Assembly (NCBI RefSeq): GCF_046773475.1
Contig: NZ_CP177239.1
Span: 3,906,001 to 3,970,000, forward strand
Direction: 5' to 3'
From: Nitratireductor aquimarinus
GTDB lineage: Bacteria > Pseudomonadota > Alphaproteobacteria > Rhizobiales > Rhizobiaceae
DNA length: 64,000 bases
The notes under the pieces are model-generated. The model had not been told where the DNA came from and searched no databases. It worked only from the letters and a program-made list of their open reading frames with translations. Shown one piece after another: positions 8,113 to 16,031 of the stretch. Numbering within the stretch: position 1 is the stretch's first letter; each line of letters starts with the position of its first letter. The translations under genes were made by a program, and so were the position numbers.

Positions 8113-8667
8113 TTGAACGAGACCCGGAAGACCGCCGCACCGCATCGCTCGGGCTGCCCCATCAACCTCACGCTTGAGGTGCTGGGTGACAAATGGAGCC
8201 TGATCGTGGTGCGCGACATGATGTTCGGCGACCGCCGTCATTTCCGCGAGCTGCTGACCGGTTCGGAGGAGGGGATTGCCTCCAACATTCTCGCCGACAG
8301 GCTGCGCAGGCTTCTGGCGGAGGGCCTTGTCTCGAAGGCGGATGATCCGAGCCACAAGCAGAAGTCGATTTACAGCCTGACCGAGAAGGGCATCGAACTG
8401 GTTCCGGTCTTCGCCATGATTGGCGCATGGGGCAGCAAATGGCTGCCGGTGAGCGAGGAGCTGTCGATCCGCGCGAAGCTTTTGGCGGAAGGCGGGCCAT
8501 CGCTTTGGGATGCGTTCATGGAGGAATTGCGCGAAACGCACCTGGGCTTGGCTTCCGCGCAAAATGCCGGCGAACCGGGGGTGCGCATGCGTTTGCAGGC
8601 GGCTTATGAAGAGGTGCTGGCGCGCAAGGCGTCCACCGCACTTGCAAGCCGCGCCGGCGTCGTTTAA
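8113..8667 (+). CDS. HxlR family winged-helix transcriptional regulator
   Basis: A 184-residue regulator with the HxlR signature from about residue 15: CPINLTLEVLGDKWSLIV, then the FRELL and LRRLLAEGLV recognition-helix and wing blocks. The single Cys at the head of the motif is the residue that senses thiol-reactive compounds in some HxlR members. TTG 8113 is chosen because GGAGG (8102-8106) is 6 bases upstream. The longer frame from 8050 has no SD and would run through the putative operator. Beyond the usual domain there is an extra helical C-terminus of about 70 residues. Its likely targets are its own promoter and the divergent DUF899-serine hydrolase operon. Confidence 0.85.
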   Translation: MNETRKTAAPHRSGCPINLTLEVLGDKWSLIVVRDMMFGDRRHFRELLTGSEEGIASNILADRLRRLLAEGLVSKADDPSHKQKSIYSLTEKGIELVPVFAMIGAWGSKWLPVSEELSIRAKLLAEGGPSLWDAFMEELRETHLGLASAQNAGEPGVRMRLQAAYEEVLARKASTALASRAGVV

Positions 8668-8677
8668 TGAAGCTCCC

Positions 8678-8797
8678 ATGATCACGCGTCAGACAGATAC
8701 CTTGTCCAGTCGCGCCGCTTTCGTCGGCGAGACCGTTCGCGCGCTATTTTCCAGCCTCCTTCTTCTTGGCCTTATCGGCGATCGCCGGGTCCGTTGA
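8678..8797 (+). CDS. Putative leuA leader peptide with LLLLGL run
   Basis: A 39-codon ORF begins at ATG 8678 and ends at TGA 8795-8797, 117 bases before leuA. Near the C-terminus are four consecutive Leu codons (8756-8767: CTC CTT CTT CTT), a Gly and a fifth Leu. They sit 12 bases before a perfect 11-bp stem whose loop holds the stop codon. This is the layout expected for leucine-dependent attenuation of leuA. Against it, the peptide is long for a leader, its SD is poor (only GAAG), and no classical terminator follows. A shorter leader starting at a non-ATG codon is possible. Confidence 0.55.
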   Translation: MITRQTDTLSSRAAFVGETVRALFSSLLLLGLIGDRRVR

Positions 8798-8833
8798 AGG
8801 AGCGCCCGGCGATCGATGTCGCCGCCTGGCATC
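8779..8833 (+). promoter_or_regulatory. Stem-loops in the leuA leader (candidate attenuator)
   Basis: CGATCGCCGGG (8779-8789) pairs perfectly with CCCGGCGATCG (8805-8815). The leader-peptide stop lies in the 15-base loop. Alternatives that exclude it are GGCGA (8808-8812) with TCGCC (8819-8823). GATGTC (8815-8820) can also pair with GGCATC (8828-8833, one G-U), followed by a pyrimidine tract CTCTTTCTCC at 8836-8845. No true U-run is present, so whether this terminates transcription is open. Confidence 0.5.
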
Positions 8834-8914
8834 AGCTCTTTCTCCAAAACCGCGATTTGTTGTTGACAGGCCCGCCGTGCCGAGCGCACGCAACCGGTGC
8901 CGGGAGAAAATGGA

Positions 8915-10654
8915 ATGGACGCGCATACAATGACTGACATGGCAGAAAACCGAGTACAGGGTGAAGCAACCGCACAGGGCCGCAAGGGCATGGCGGATGC
9001 TTCGATAAAATATCAGCCCTATCCGCAGATCGACCTCGCAGACCGCACCTGGCCCTCCAGGCGCATTGAGAAGGCTCCGATCTGGTGCTCCGTCGATCTG
9101 CGTGACGGCAATCAGGCCCTGGTCGACCCGATGGGGCATGACCGCAAGGCGCGCATGTTCAAGCTGCTGGTGGACATGGGCTTCAAGGAAATCGAGGTGG
9201 GCTTTCCATCCGCCTCGCAGACCGATTTCGACTTCGCCCGCTGGTGCATCGAGGAAGCCGGCGTGCCGGACGATGTTTCGCTGCAGGTGCTGGTGCAGTG
9301 CCGTCCCGAACTGATCACGCGCACCTTCGAGGCGTTGCAGGGCGCGAAGCACCCGATCGTCCATTTCTACAACTCCACCAGTGAGTTGCAGCGCCGTGTC
9401 GTGTTCGGCAAGGATGTTGCCGGCATCAAGCAGATCGCCACGGACGCCGCCAAGATGGTCATGGACATGGCCGCCAAGGCCGGCGGTGGATACCGCTTCC
9501 AGTATTCGCCGGAGAGCTTTACCGGCACCGAGCTGGATGTGGCTCTGGAGATCTGTAACGCTGTCATCGAGATCATTGATCCGACGCCCGACAACAAGCT
9601 GATCGTCAATCTGCCGTCGACCGTCGAAATGTCGACGCCGAACATCTATGCCGACCAGATCGAATGGATGTGCCGCAATCTCGACCGGCGCGACAGCCTG
9701 CTGATTTCGCTGCACCCGCACAATGACCGTGGCACGGGCATTGCAGCCACGGAGCTGGGCCTGATGGCCGGCGCGGATCGCGTCGAGGGCACGCTGTTCG
9801 GCAATGGCGAGCGCACCGGCAATGTGGATGTCGTGACGCTGGCGCTGAACATGTACACGCAGGGCGTCGATCCCGAGCTGGACTGCACGGACATCAACCG
9901 CATGAAGGATGTCTACGAATACTGCAACCAGCTGGTCATTCCCGAACGTCACCCCTATGTCGGCGAGTTGGTCTACACCGCCTTCTCCGGCTCGCATCAG
10001 GACGCGATCAACAAGGGCATGAAGGCCATCAAGACGGCCAACAAGCCGCTGTGGGAAGTGCCTTACCTGCCCATCGATCCGCAGGATGTTGGCCGCTCCT
10101 ACGAGGCGATCATCCGCATCAACTCGCAGTCGGGCAAGGGCGGCATCGCCTATGTTCTGCAGGCCGATTACGGCCTGAACCTGCCGCGCAATCTGCAGGT
10201 CGAGTTCCGTGGCGACATTCAGGACATTACCGACCGTGAAGGCAAGGAACTGCCGGTCAAGCAGATCTATGAGCGCTTCATGGAGCTCTATGTCGATCAG
10301 CCGGACGCGCGCATCAAATTTGTCGATCACCAGACCTTCCCGGACACTTCGGTCAAGGGACAGCGCATTGTCGAGGCGACGATCACCGATGGCGGCAAGG
10401 AAACCGTGATCAAGGGCGTGGGCACCGGCCCGGTCGATGGTTTCATCGACGCGCTCTCCAAGCATCTCGGCGTGGACATGTCGGTCATCGACTATTCCGA
10501 GCATTCCATGCAACAGGGCTCCAATGCGGCGGCCATCTGCTACATGGAAGTCCAGCATCCGGGCGGCAAACTGTTTGGCGTGGGCGTGAACACCAACATC
10601 GTCGCGGCATCGCTCGAAGCGGTGGTTTCGGCGGCCAACCGGATCATCGGTTGA
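8915..10654 (+). CDS. leuA: 2-isopropylmalate synthase
   Basis: A 579-residue enzyme condensing acetyl-CoA with 2-oxoisovalerate, the first committed step of leucine synthesis. The TIM-barrel start is clear (SVDLRDGNQAL, about residues 53-63), as are the metal-binding LHPHNDRG and the GTLFGNGERTGN loop. The C-terminal LeuA-dimer regulatory domain, which binds leucine, covers about 430-579. The length and the NQAL form of the motif fit the longer class of LeuA rather than the 520-residue E. coli type. ATG 8915 follows GGGAG at 8903-8907. Its stop overlaps the TTG start of the next gene. The Leu-rich leader ORF upstream suggests control by leucine supply. Confidence 0.96.
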   Translation: MDAHTMTDMAENRVQGEATAQGRKGMADASIKYQPYPQIDLADRTWPSRRIEKAPIWCSVDLRDGNQALVDPMGHDRKARMFKLLVDMGFKEIEVGFPSASQTDFDFARWCIEEAGVPDDVSLQVLVQCRPELITRTFEALQGAKHPIVHFYNSTSELQRRVVFGKDVAGIKQIATDAAKMVMDMAAKAGGGYRFQYSPESFTGTELDVALEICNAVIEIIDPTPDNKLIVNLPSTVEMSTPNIYADQIEWMCRNLDRRDSLLISLHPHNDRGTGIAATELGLMAGADRVEGTLFGNGERTGNVDVVTLALNMYTQGVDPELDCTDINRMKDVYEYCNQLVIPERHPYVGELVYTAFSGSHQDAINKGMKAIKTANKPLWEVPYLPIDPQDVGRSYEAIIRINSQSGKGGIAYVLQADYGLNLPRNLQVEFRGDIQDITDREGKELPVKQIYERFMELYVDQPDARIKFVDHQTFPDTSVKGQRIVEATITDGGKETVIKGVGTGPVDGFIDALSKHLGVDMSVIDYSEHSMQQGSNAAAICYMEVQHPGGKLFGVGVNTNIVAASLEAVVSAANRIIG

Positions 10655-11427
10655 CGGGCGCGCTTTACGCTGACGATACGGGCGAGGGCGAATGCGCCCT
10701 CGTTCTGCTGCATGGCTTTGCCGGCAGCCACCGGGTCTGGGAGGGCGTGCGCAAGGCGCTGCCCAACGCGCTTCCCAAGGGCCTTCGCATCATCGCTTAT
10801 GATCTGCCGGGCCACGCCCGTTCCCTTGACCTGCCGGGCGCGGGCAAGGCCAAGTCCGTGGCGCAGATGGTTGTCGACGATCTCGCTGCGCGGGGCATTG
10901 CCCGATATCACCTGGCCGGACACTCCTTCGGCGGTGCGGTTGCAGTGCTCGCCGCTCATCTTGCGCCCCGGTCCGTCGCCTCGCTGGCGCTGATTGCACC
11001 GGGTGGCTTTGGTTCCGGGATTGCCGGCGATCTGATGGCGGCGCGCGCCCATGCTCGCACCGACGATGAGATCGCTTCTGCCGTTCAGGCAATGTTCGGA
11101 GCGCAGGCGCAGGTTGAGAGCGGCGTCGTGGACGCTGCGGTTGAACTCAATTCTGTTCCGGGGCAACGTGAGAAGCTCATCGAGATCAGTTCTCTCATCG
11201 TGCGCAATGGGGAGCAGGGAGCCTTCCCGCGCGCCATGCTGGAGGCGCTTGCCATGCCCGTTCACGTGGCGTGGGGTTCGCGCGATGCGGTGCTGCCGCC
11301 GCATCAGGCGGACGGGTTGCCGGAGAGCTTCATCGTGCATCGGTTGCCGGGGCTTGGCCACATGCTGCCGGAGGAGGCACCGTTCGAGATTGCGCGCATC
11401 ATCGCTGAAAGCACTGGCGCAGTCTGA
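10651..11427 (+). CDS. Alpha/beta hydrolase
   Basis: A 258-residue alpha/beta-hydrolase with HGFAGS (oxyanion loop, residues 21-26), nucleophile elbow GHSFGG (Ser92), an acidic residue in GSRDAVLP (about 211) and catalytic His237 in GLGHM. The spacing is that of small-molecule esterases, lactonases and acetoin-cleavage-type hydrolases. No substrate is evident. The TTG start lies inside the leuA stop (TTGA, 10651-10654), so translation is probably coupled to leuA. The gene is followed by a strong hairpin at 11467-11504, which closes the leuA transcription unit. Confidence 0.85.
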   Translation: MTGALYADDTGEGECALVLLHGFAGSHRVWEGVRKALPNALPKGLRIIAYDLPGHARSLDLPGAGKAKSVAQMVVDDLAARGIARYHLAGHSFGGAVAVLAAHLAPRSVASLALIAPGGFGSGIAGDLMAARAHARTDDEIASAVQAMFGAQAQVESGVVDAAVELNSVPGQREKLIEISSLIVRNGEQGAFPRAMLEALAMPVHVAWGSRDAVLPPHQADGLPESFIVHRLPGLGHMLPEEAPFEIARIIAESTGAV

Positions 11428-11466
11428 TCCGGATATTCGGCTTTCCCCTCGTGTTTTCCTTAAAAT

Positions 11467-11504
11467 CGTTTTGTTTACGCCGCTTTCAGGAGCGGAACAA
11501 AACG
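11467..11504 (+). terminator. Strong two-tier hairpin terminator after the leuA unit
   Basis: CGTTTTGTT (11467-11475) pairs with AACAAAACG (11496-11504), and CCGCT (11480-11484) with AGCGG (11491-11495), with a four-base bulge on the left arm. TGATGATTTTCTGTTTTAG follows. It lies 40 bases after the hydrolase stop. The A/T-rich outer arms could let it work in both directions. Confidence 0.75.
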
Positions 11505-11528
11505 TGATGATTTTCTGTTTTAGCCATG

Positions 11529-11544
11529 TTAACGATGGGTTAAC
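11529..11544 (+). promoter_or_regulatory. Perfect CtrA-type box (TTAA-N7-TTAAC)
   Basis: TTAA at 11529-11532, seven bases, then TTAAC at 11540-11544 match the full CtrA consensus of Caulobacter and other alphaproteobacteria. Each half is also a GTTAAC palindrome. The site is 27 bases upstream of the ATG of the next gene and just after the leuA-unit terminator, so it should belong to that gene's promoter. Its closeness to the start would allow repression or activation. Confidence 0.6.
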
Positions 11545-11571
11545 GCTTCCTTGTCGTCAGGAGTACCGCCC

Positions 11572-12183
11572 ATGAGTGAGGCTGGTCAGTCCGCAGTTTC
11601 GGTTACCAATGTGCGCAGGCTTTCCGATGCAATGCGCGAGATGAAGAATGCGGCTGCCGACAGGGCGGATGTGGTCGTGGAGATGCGTGAGGCGAGCCGC
11701 ACGCGGCTTGAGCTTCTGGCGCAGGAACTCCAGCCCGTTTTCGACGACGTTCCGGCGGACGATCCGACCTTCGATTTCGCCATCTCTTCCGGTGAGCAGC
11801 CCCGGTTATGGATCGATGCCGTTGCCCATGTGGCGATGGGCCGTGACCGCCGCACTTATCGGTTTGTCCGCGATACACGTCTTGGCCGCGTGGTGCTTGC
11901 CGAAAGCGCGGAGATCGCTCCCGTCGCCAATCAGGTAACGCGCTACATTGCCGAGCGGCTCGTGGAGCGTCAGCGGGCCGTGGAAGGTGATGTGGAGCCG
12001 CTGCCGCGCGGCGATACACAGGAGCAGGAAACTGTTGCTCCCACGCCCTACAGGAGCGCCTGGAGCAGCTTCTTCAGCGGGGTTGCCTTCGTCATCCTGG
12101 GCGGCATTGTCGGTGTCGCCACGGTTGTCGTCGCCATGTGGGACCGCTTCCCCGAACTGGATGCGCTCCTCTCCCGCTTCTGA
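11572..12183 (+). CDS. Hypothetical protein with C-terminal membrane anchor, under a CtrA-type box
   Basis: A 203-residue protein of unknown function. Residues 1-65 are charged and likely helical or coiled (MREMKNAAADRADVVVEMRE-type composition). Residues 75-135 form a compact region with RLWIDAVAHVAMGRDRRTY. After a short linker, one hydrophobic helix at about 166-192 (FFSGVAFVILGGIVGVATVV) precedes a 15-residue C-terminal tail. It therefore looks like a tail-anchored inner-membrane protein with a cytoplasmic domain. ATG 11572 follows AGGAG (11559-11563). I do not recognise a named family. The CtrA box in its promoter suggests cell-cycle-dependent expression. Confidence 0.75.
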   Translation: MSEAGQSAVSVTNVRRLSDAMREMKNAAADRADVVVEMREASRTRLELLAQELQPVFDDVPADDPTFDFAISSGEQPRLWIDAVAHVAMGRDRRTYRFVRDTRLGRVVLAESAEIAPVANQVTRYIAERLVERQRAVEGDVEPLPRGDTQEQETVAPTPYRSAWSSFFSGVAFVILGGIVGVATVVVAMWDRFPELDALLSRF

Positions 12184-12240
12184 GGAGAAATCAAAGTCTC
12201 GCCCGCTTTATGTGGTTTCCTGCGTGATGAAGGGACCTGT

Positions 12241-12471
12241 TTGCGAGCGATTTTGATGAAGTTTCTGTTCTTTTGCGCCGTTTTTCTGGTTGTGGCCGGT
12301 GGCGCTTGTCTGTTTGCAGCCAATTGGATTGGCAGCAGTGTTGATGCCGAAGGTTTTCTGCATGAGCCGTTTGCGCTGATTGCGCTCGGTTCCCTGTCCG
12401 TGGCCCTTGGCGCGGCGAGCGGCACATTCGGCCTTGGCATTGCTGCATGGCGGTGCGTGCGCGCCTCCTGA
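12241..12471 (+). CDS. Small two-helix membrane protein
   Basis: A 76-residue protein with two hydrophobic helices (about 5-26 and 44-70), separated by a short loop with charged residues, and a basic C-terminus. It starts at TTG 12241 with AAGGGA just upstream, or at ATG 12256, which removes five residues. It lies 57 bases after the CtrA-box gene on the same strand and ends four bases before the convergent metallophosphoesterase. No family was recognised. It is supported by the SD, by the clear membrane topology and by the tight fit between neighbours. Confidence 0.55.
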   Translation: MRAILMKFLFFCAVFLVVAGGACLFAANWIGSSVDAEGFLHEPFALIALGSLSVALGAASGTFGLGIAAWRCVRAS

Positions 12472-12474
12472 TCC

Positions 12475-13395
12475 TCAGCCGGCCTGCGCGTCTCCGGTAA
12501 GGAGCGCGCCCGAAACCTCGCCTATCGTGCCATTGCCATCGGTCACGCCGCGGCGGGAAAAGCGGATCTCCCACGCGCCCGGCTTTCCGTCGATTTCGAA
12601 GAGATTGTAGTGACCGGGCGGTTTGGCGCTGCCATGGGACTGGCCGGCTGCAGCGACGCCGACGACCGGCACGGAAGCTCCGCTTGGCCCGTCGATGCGG
12701 TGGACGGTCGGCTTGTGTGTGTGGCCGTGCAGAATGAGTTCCGCGCCATGCTTGCGGATCAGTTTCTGGAACCGGCCGATGCCGTAAAGGCGCTTGCTCG
12801 CATTGGTCGCGCCACGCACGGGGGGATGATGGATCATCACGACCCGGAACAGCCCGGCCTCCCGGGTGGCGTCGAGCATCTTCGCCAGCCGCTTGGCCTG
12901 CGCCTTCGAGAAATGGCCCGACGCCATGAAGGGCGCGGTTGCGCGAGCCGAGGAAACGCCGATGATGGCGACCTGGTCGCGCACCCGCAGATAGGGGAAC
13001 GCGTCTTTGCCTTTTGGGGGTGTCCCGTCGTCGCCGGTCATGTAGGCGGCCCAGGCGCGGCAGCAGCGCGCAAGCGCGCCCGGCACATAGGCGTCATGAT
13101 TGCCCGGCACCACCGAGACCCTGTCCGCAGGTCCGAGGCTCTCCAGCCAGAGCCGCGCCATCTCGATTTCCTTGTCGAGCGCGAGGTTGACCAGATCGCC
13201 CGTAAGCGCAATGTGGTCGGGCGCGGCTTCGAGCATGTCGTCGGTGATGCGGTCGATCAGGCCGTGGTCGAGATTGAGCCTTCGGTTGCGCCGCCAGTTG
13301 ATGTAGCCGGTGATGCGCTTGGAAGCGAGCTCACGATAGGTAACAGCGGGGAGAGGCCCCAGATGGATGTCGGAAAAATGCGCAAGGCGAAACAT
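12475..13395 (-). CDS. Calcineurin-like metallophosphoesterase
   Basis: A 306-residue metallophosphoesterase with the full set of metal ligands in order: D9-x-H11 (FSDIHLG), G-D67, GNHD (98-101), HHPP (about 190) and GHTH (about 226). These bind the two metals typical of the calcineurin fold, including cyclic-nucleotide phosphodiesterases and UDP-diacylglucosamine hydrolases. The substrate cannot be named. Start: ATG 13395 gives an N-terminus beginning directly with the first strand. The upstream GTG at 13413 is possible and neither has a good SD. It is convergent with the small membrane protein and divergent from the Nudix gene. Confidence 0.87.
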   Translation of the reverse strand: MFRLAHFSDIHLGPLPAVTYRELASKRITGYINWRRNRRLNLDHGLIDRITDDMLEAAPDHIALTGDLVNLALDKEIEMARLWLESLGPADRVSVVPGNHDAYVPGALARCCRAWAAYMTGDDGTPPKGKDAFPYLRVRDQVAIIGVSSARATAPFMASGHFSKAQAKRLAKMLDATREAGLFRVVMIHHPPVRGATNASKRLYGIGRFQKLIRKHGAELILHGHTHKPTVHRIDGPSGASVPVVGVAAAGQSHGSAKPPGHYNLFEIDGKPGAWEIRFSRRGVTDGNGTIGEVSGALLTGDAQAG

Positions 13396-13514
13396 GTTTC
13401 GTGTGTAGAACACGCAAACCGCGCTGACCAGCCCGCCAGAGCACCGGAGCGAAAAGTGTCATCCGGTTTTCGGTCTGGCCGCTTCTCTGTCGAAGGCCGA
13501 TCCGGGGGTAACCG

Positions 13515-14000
13515 ATGAACGCACCCGCTTCACCGCCCCGAAAGGCGGCGCTCAGCGCCCGTCTTTTTCATTTCTGGCTGCGGTTGAGCAGGCCCATGAC
13601 GCTGGGCATGCGCGGTGTGGTCTATGACGCGGAAAACCATGCGGTCTTCCTCGTGCGGCACACCTATGTGAAGGGCTGGCACTTTCCCGGTGGCGGTGTG
13701 GAGCCGGGCGAGAGCACCGAGGCGGCGCTTTCGCGCGAGCTTGTCGAGGAAGGCAATATCGAGATCCTCGAACGGCCGGTTCTGCGGTCGTTTCATTTCA
13801 ACCGCATGGCCAGCAATCGTGACCATGTGGCGGTCTATCTCATCACCGGCTTTCGCCAGACGCATCCGCATGTGCCTGACCGTGAGATTGCCGAGGCGCG
13901 TTTCTTCCCGCTGGACGCGCTGCCGGATGGCACCAGCGACGGCACCCGCCGCCGCATCGCGGAAATTTTCGACAACGCACCCGTTTCCGACGAGTGGTAG
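13515..14000 (+). CDS. Nudix hydrolase with an atypical Nudix box
   Basis: A 161-residue Nudix-fold protein. The box runs from G60 to I82 (GGVEPGESTEAALSRELVEE then GNI). Every catalytic acidic position is intact (E66, R74, E75, E78, E79). The conserved Gly near the end (REUxEExGU) is Asn81, so the loop after the catalytic helix may differ. The basic N-terminus (FHFWLRLSRPMTLGMRG) is common in small single-domain members. The likely reaction is hydrolysis of a nucleoside diphosphate linked to a moiety X. GGGGG lies a few bases before ATG 13515. It is followed by a palindromic repeat cluster. Confidence 0.82.
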   Translation: MNAPASPPRKAALSARLFHFWLRLSRPMTLGMRGVVYDAENHAVFLVRHTYVKGWHFPGGGVEPGESTEAALSRELVEEGNIEILERPVLRSFHFNRMASNRDHVAVYLITGFRQTHPHVPDREIAEARFFPLDALPDGTSDGTRRRIAEIFDNAPVSDEW

Positions 14001-14021
14001 TGCGGCGGGACTGGTGTTCGT

Positions 14022-14177
14022 CCTTCTCCCCGCATGCGGGGAGAAGGTGCCGGCAGGCGGATGAGGGGCGGGCGCTGCCACGAACAATGTTCGCGCCTTC
14101 ACTTAGTGCCATGCGCTGGTCGTCACCGCAGGCACTCGCCCCTCATCCTCACCTTCTCCCCGTGAGCGGGGAGAAGG
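14022..14177. repeat. Paired palindromic intergenic repeats, rhizobial mosaic-element type
   Basis: Two copies of CCTTCTCCCC-N6-GGGGAGAAGG, at 14022-14047 and 14152-14177, lie in inverted orientation. The inner flanks are also inverted: GGATGAGGGGCG follows the first and CGCCCCTCATCC precedes the second. This resembles the mosaic palindromic elements known from rhizobial intergenic regions (RIME-like). It fills nearly all of the gap between the convergent Nudix and hydroquinone-reductase genes and contains no ORF. Each arm could end transcripts or protect 3' ends. Confidence 0.8.
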
Positions 14178-14218
14178 GGGCTTTGGCGTTGGCGCACGTT
14201 CCTTAGAGGATGAAAAAC

Positions 14219-15208
14219 TCAGGCGGCCTTTGCCCATTCGCCGCGATTGTGCGGTGCGTCCAGATTGAGTTCCGGTCCGAGCGGCACCACGCCGGTCGGG
14301 TTGATGGTCTTGTGGCTGCCGTAGTAGTGGGCCTTGATGTGCAGCATGTCGACGGTCTCGGCCACGCCCGGCGCCTGATAGAGTTCGCGCAGATAGTTCG
14401 AGAGGTTCGGATAGTCGTCGATCCGGCGCAGGTTGCATTTGAAGTGACCGACATAGACCGGGTCGAACCGCACCAGCGTGGTGAACAGCCGCCAGTCGGC
14501 TTCCGTCAGCTGTGAGCCGGTGAGGTAGCGCTGGCGTGAGAGGCGGTCCTCCACCTGATCCAGCGTATCGAAGAGCGCTTTGAACGCCTCTTCATAGGCG
14601 GCCTGCGTGGTGGCGAAACCGGCCTTGTAAACACCATTGTTGATGTTGTCGTAGACAAGATCATTGGTGGCGTCGATCTCGGCGCGCAGGTCTTGCGGAT
14701 AGAAATTCAGCGAGGCGTCGCCCCACTCATCGAACGCTTCGTTCAGCATGCGGATGATCTCCGCCGACTCGTTGGAGACGATGGTTTCCGTCTTCTTGTC
14801 CCACAGCACCGGCACGGTGACGCGGCCGGAATAATCCGGGTCGGCCTTGGTGTAGATCTGGTGCATGAAGTCGAAACCGTAGAGGTCGTCGCCCGTCGCA
14901 CCGTCTTCCCTGAGGAAGGTCCAGCCATTTTCGCCCATGAAGTGATGGACGACCGAAACGGAGATCACGTCTTCCAGCTTCTTCAGCTTGCGGAAGATGA
15001 GCGTGCGGTGCGCCCACGGGCAGGCGAGCGATACGTAGAGGTGGTAGCGCCCGGGCTCGGCCCTGAAGCCGCGCTCGCGGCCTTCAGCCGGTGCGCCGTC
15101 CTTCGTGACGAAATCCCTGAACTGCGATTTGGACCGCTCGAAGCGGCCGCCGGTCTTGGAAGTGTCGTACCACTGATCGCGCCAGACACCGTCAACGAGC
15201 AAACCCAT
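14219..15208 (-). CDS. yqjG: Glutathionyl-hydroquinone reductase (Xi-class GST, YqjG/ECM4 family)
   Basis: A 329-residue protein of the Xi class of glutathione transferases. The catalytic Cys63 is in CPWAHR, the class signature, and is followed by the thioredoxin-like N-domain to about residue 170 and an all-helical C-domain. Family members remove glutathione from glutathionyl-hydroquinones using a second GSH, protecting against quinones. The length matches the E. coli and yeast proteins. ATG 15208 is preceded by GGAG with good spacing. It is monocistronic, divergent from the GNAT gene across a 276-base spacer in which I see no ORF. Confidence 0.9.
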   Translation of the reverse strand: MGLLVDGVWRDQWYDTSKTGGRFERSKSQFRDFVTKDGAPAEGRERGFRAEPGRYHLYVSLACPWAHRTLIFRKLKKLEDVISVSVVHHFMGENGWTFLREDGATGDDLYGFDFMHQIYTKADPDYSGRVTVPVLWDKKTETIVSNESAEIIRMLNEAFDEWGDASLNFYPQDLRAEIDATNDLVYDNINNGVYKAGFATTQAAYEEAFKALFDTLDQVEDRLSRQRYLTGSQLTEADWRLFTTLVRFDPVYVGHFKCNLRRIDDYPNLSNYLRELYQAPGVAETVDMLHIKAHYYGSHKTINPTGVVPLGPELNLDAPHNRGEWAKAA

Positions 15209-15484
15209 TCTCGAAACTCCTTTGTTCCAGCCGCATGTAGGTTATTGCCGGGGTGAACCCAACCGTTCTGGTTGTAAACACTGCGTCAACAATTTTGGTT
15301 CCGCGGTAAAGTTCCAGTGGACGAGGCAGGGAATTGCTGGTAGCGGGAAAACCATTCAGCGAGGAAAACGCACGACATGATCCTGTTTCTGGTGGAGCGA
15401 CGACGAAAGGACTAAAGGCCCCTGGCATGGGGCGGGCGGGCCTATGGCCGCTTCCACCTTTCGAGACCACCGGACTAGACGATC

Positions 15485-15994
15485 ATGGCTTCTGCCGAAA
15501 TTCATTACCTGCCGGAACAGCCGGCCCACGACGCTGAAATCGAACTCATCAACGAAGAAGCCTTCGGCCCCGGCCGCTTCACCCGCGCGGCCTACAAGAT
15601 CCGCGAAGGCGGCCTGCATGATCGTGCGCTCTCTTTTGTCGCCATTCATCAGGATGTGGTGATCGCCTCGGTGCGGATGACGTGGATCGCCGCCGGCGAG
15701 GGCAGGGCGCTTCTGCTCGGGCCGCTGGCGGTGCGGCCTGCCTTCAAGAGCATCGGCATCGGCCGCAAGCTGGTGCACATCGCCATTGAGGCCGCGCGTG
15801 AGGCCGGAGCGGGCGCTGTCGTGCTCGTGGGAGATGCGCCTTACTACGGGCCGCTGGGGTTTGAGAAAATCCCCTATGGCCAGATCGAGATGCCGCGCCC
15901 GGTTGATCCAAACCGGCTTCTGGCAGTGGAACTGCAGGAAGGCGCGGTCGCCTGCCTTCAGGGTGATGTCACCCACGCGGCGCTGGCGCGATAG
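15485..15994 (+). CDS. GNAT family N-acetyltransferase
   Basis: A 169-residue GNAT-fold protein. The acetyl-CoA pyrophosphate loop is visible as a Q/R-x-x-G-x-G/A-like segment (FKSIGIGRKLVHIAI, about 98-112). It is preceded by the beta-4 strand LLLGPLAVRP and followed by the beta-5 region VVLVGDAPYYGPLGFE, which contains the YYGPLGFEK motif common in YhbS-type members. Substrate unknown. ATG 15485 fits the N-terminus of the family. Its 3' end faces the 29-bp inverted repeat that separates it from the convergent VWA operon. Confidence 0.85.
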   Translation: MASAEIHYLPEQPAHDAEIELINEEAFGPGRFTRAAYKIREGGLHDRALSFVAIHQDVVIASVRMTWIAAGEGRALLLGPLAVRPAFKSIGIGRKLVHIAIEAAREAGAGAVVLVGDAPYYGPLGFEKIPYGQIEMPRPVDPNRLLAVELQEGAVACLQGDVTHAALAR

Positions 15995-16031
15995 CGCAGT
16001 CCAGAAAAACTGCGGAAAATCGCTCCGCCCC

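Noticed and set aside
8863..8868. TTGACA before leuA as a promoter -35
   Set aside because: No acceptable -10 follows at 16-18 bases, and the leader structures upstream point to an earlier start.
8744..10558. 604-codon minus-strand ORF over leuA
   Set aside because: Antisense shadow of leuA, with low-information composition and no domain motif.
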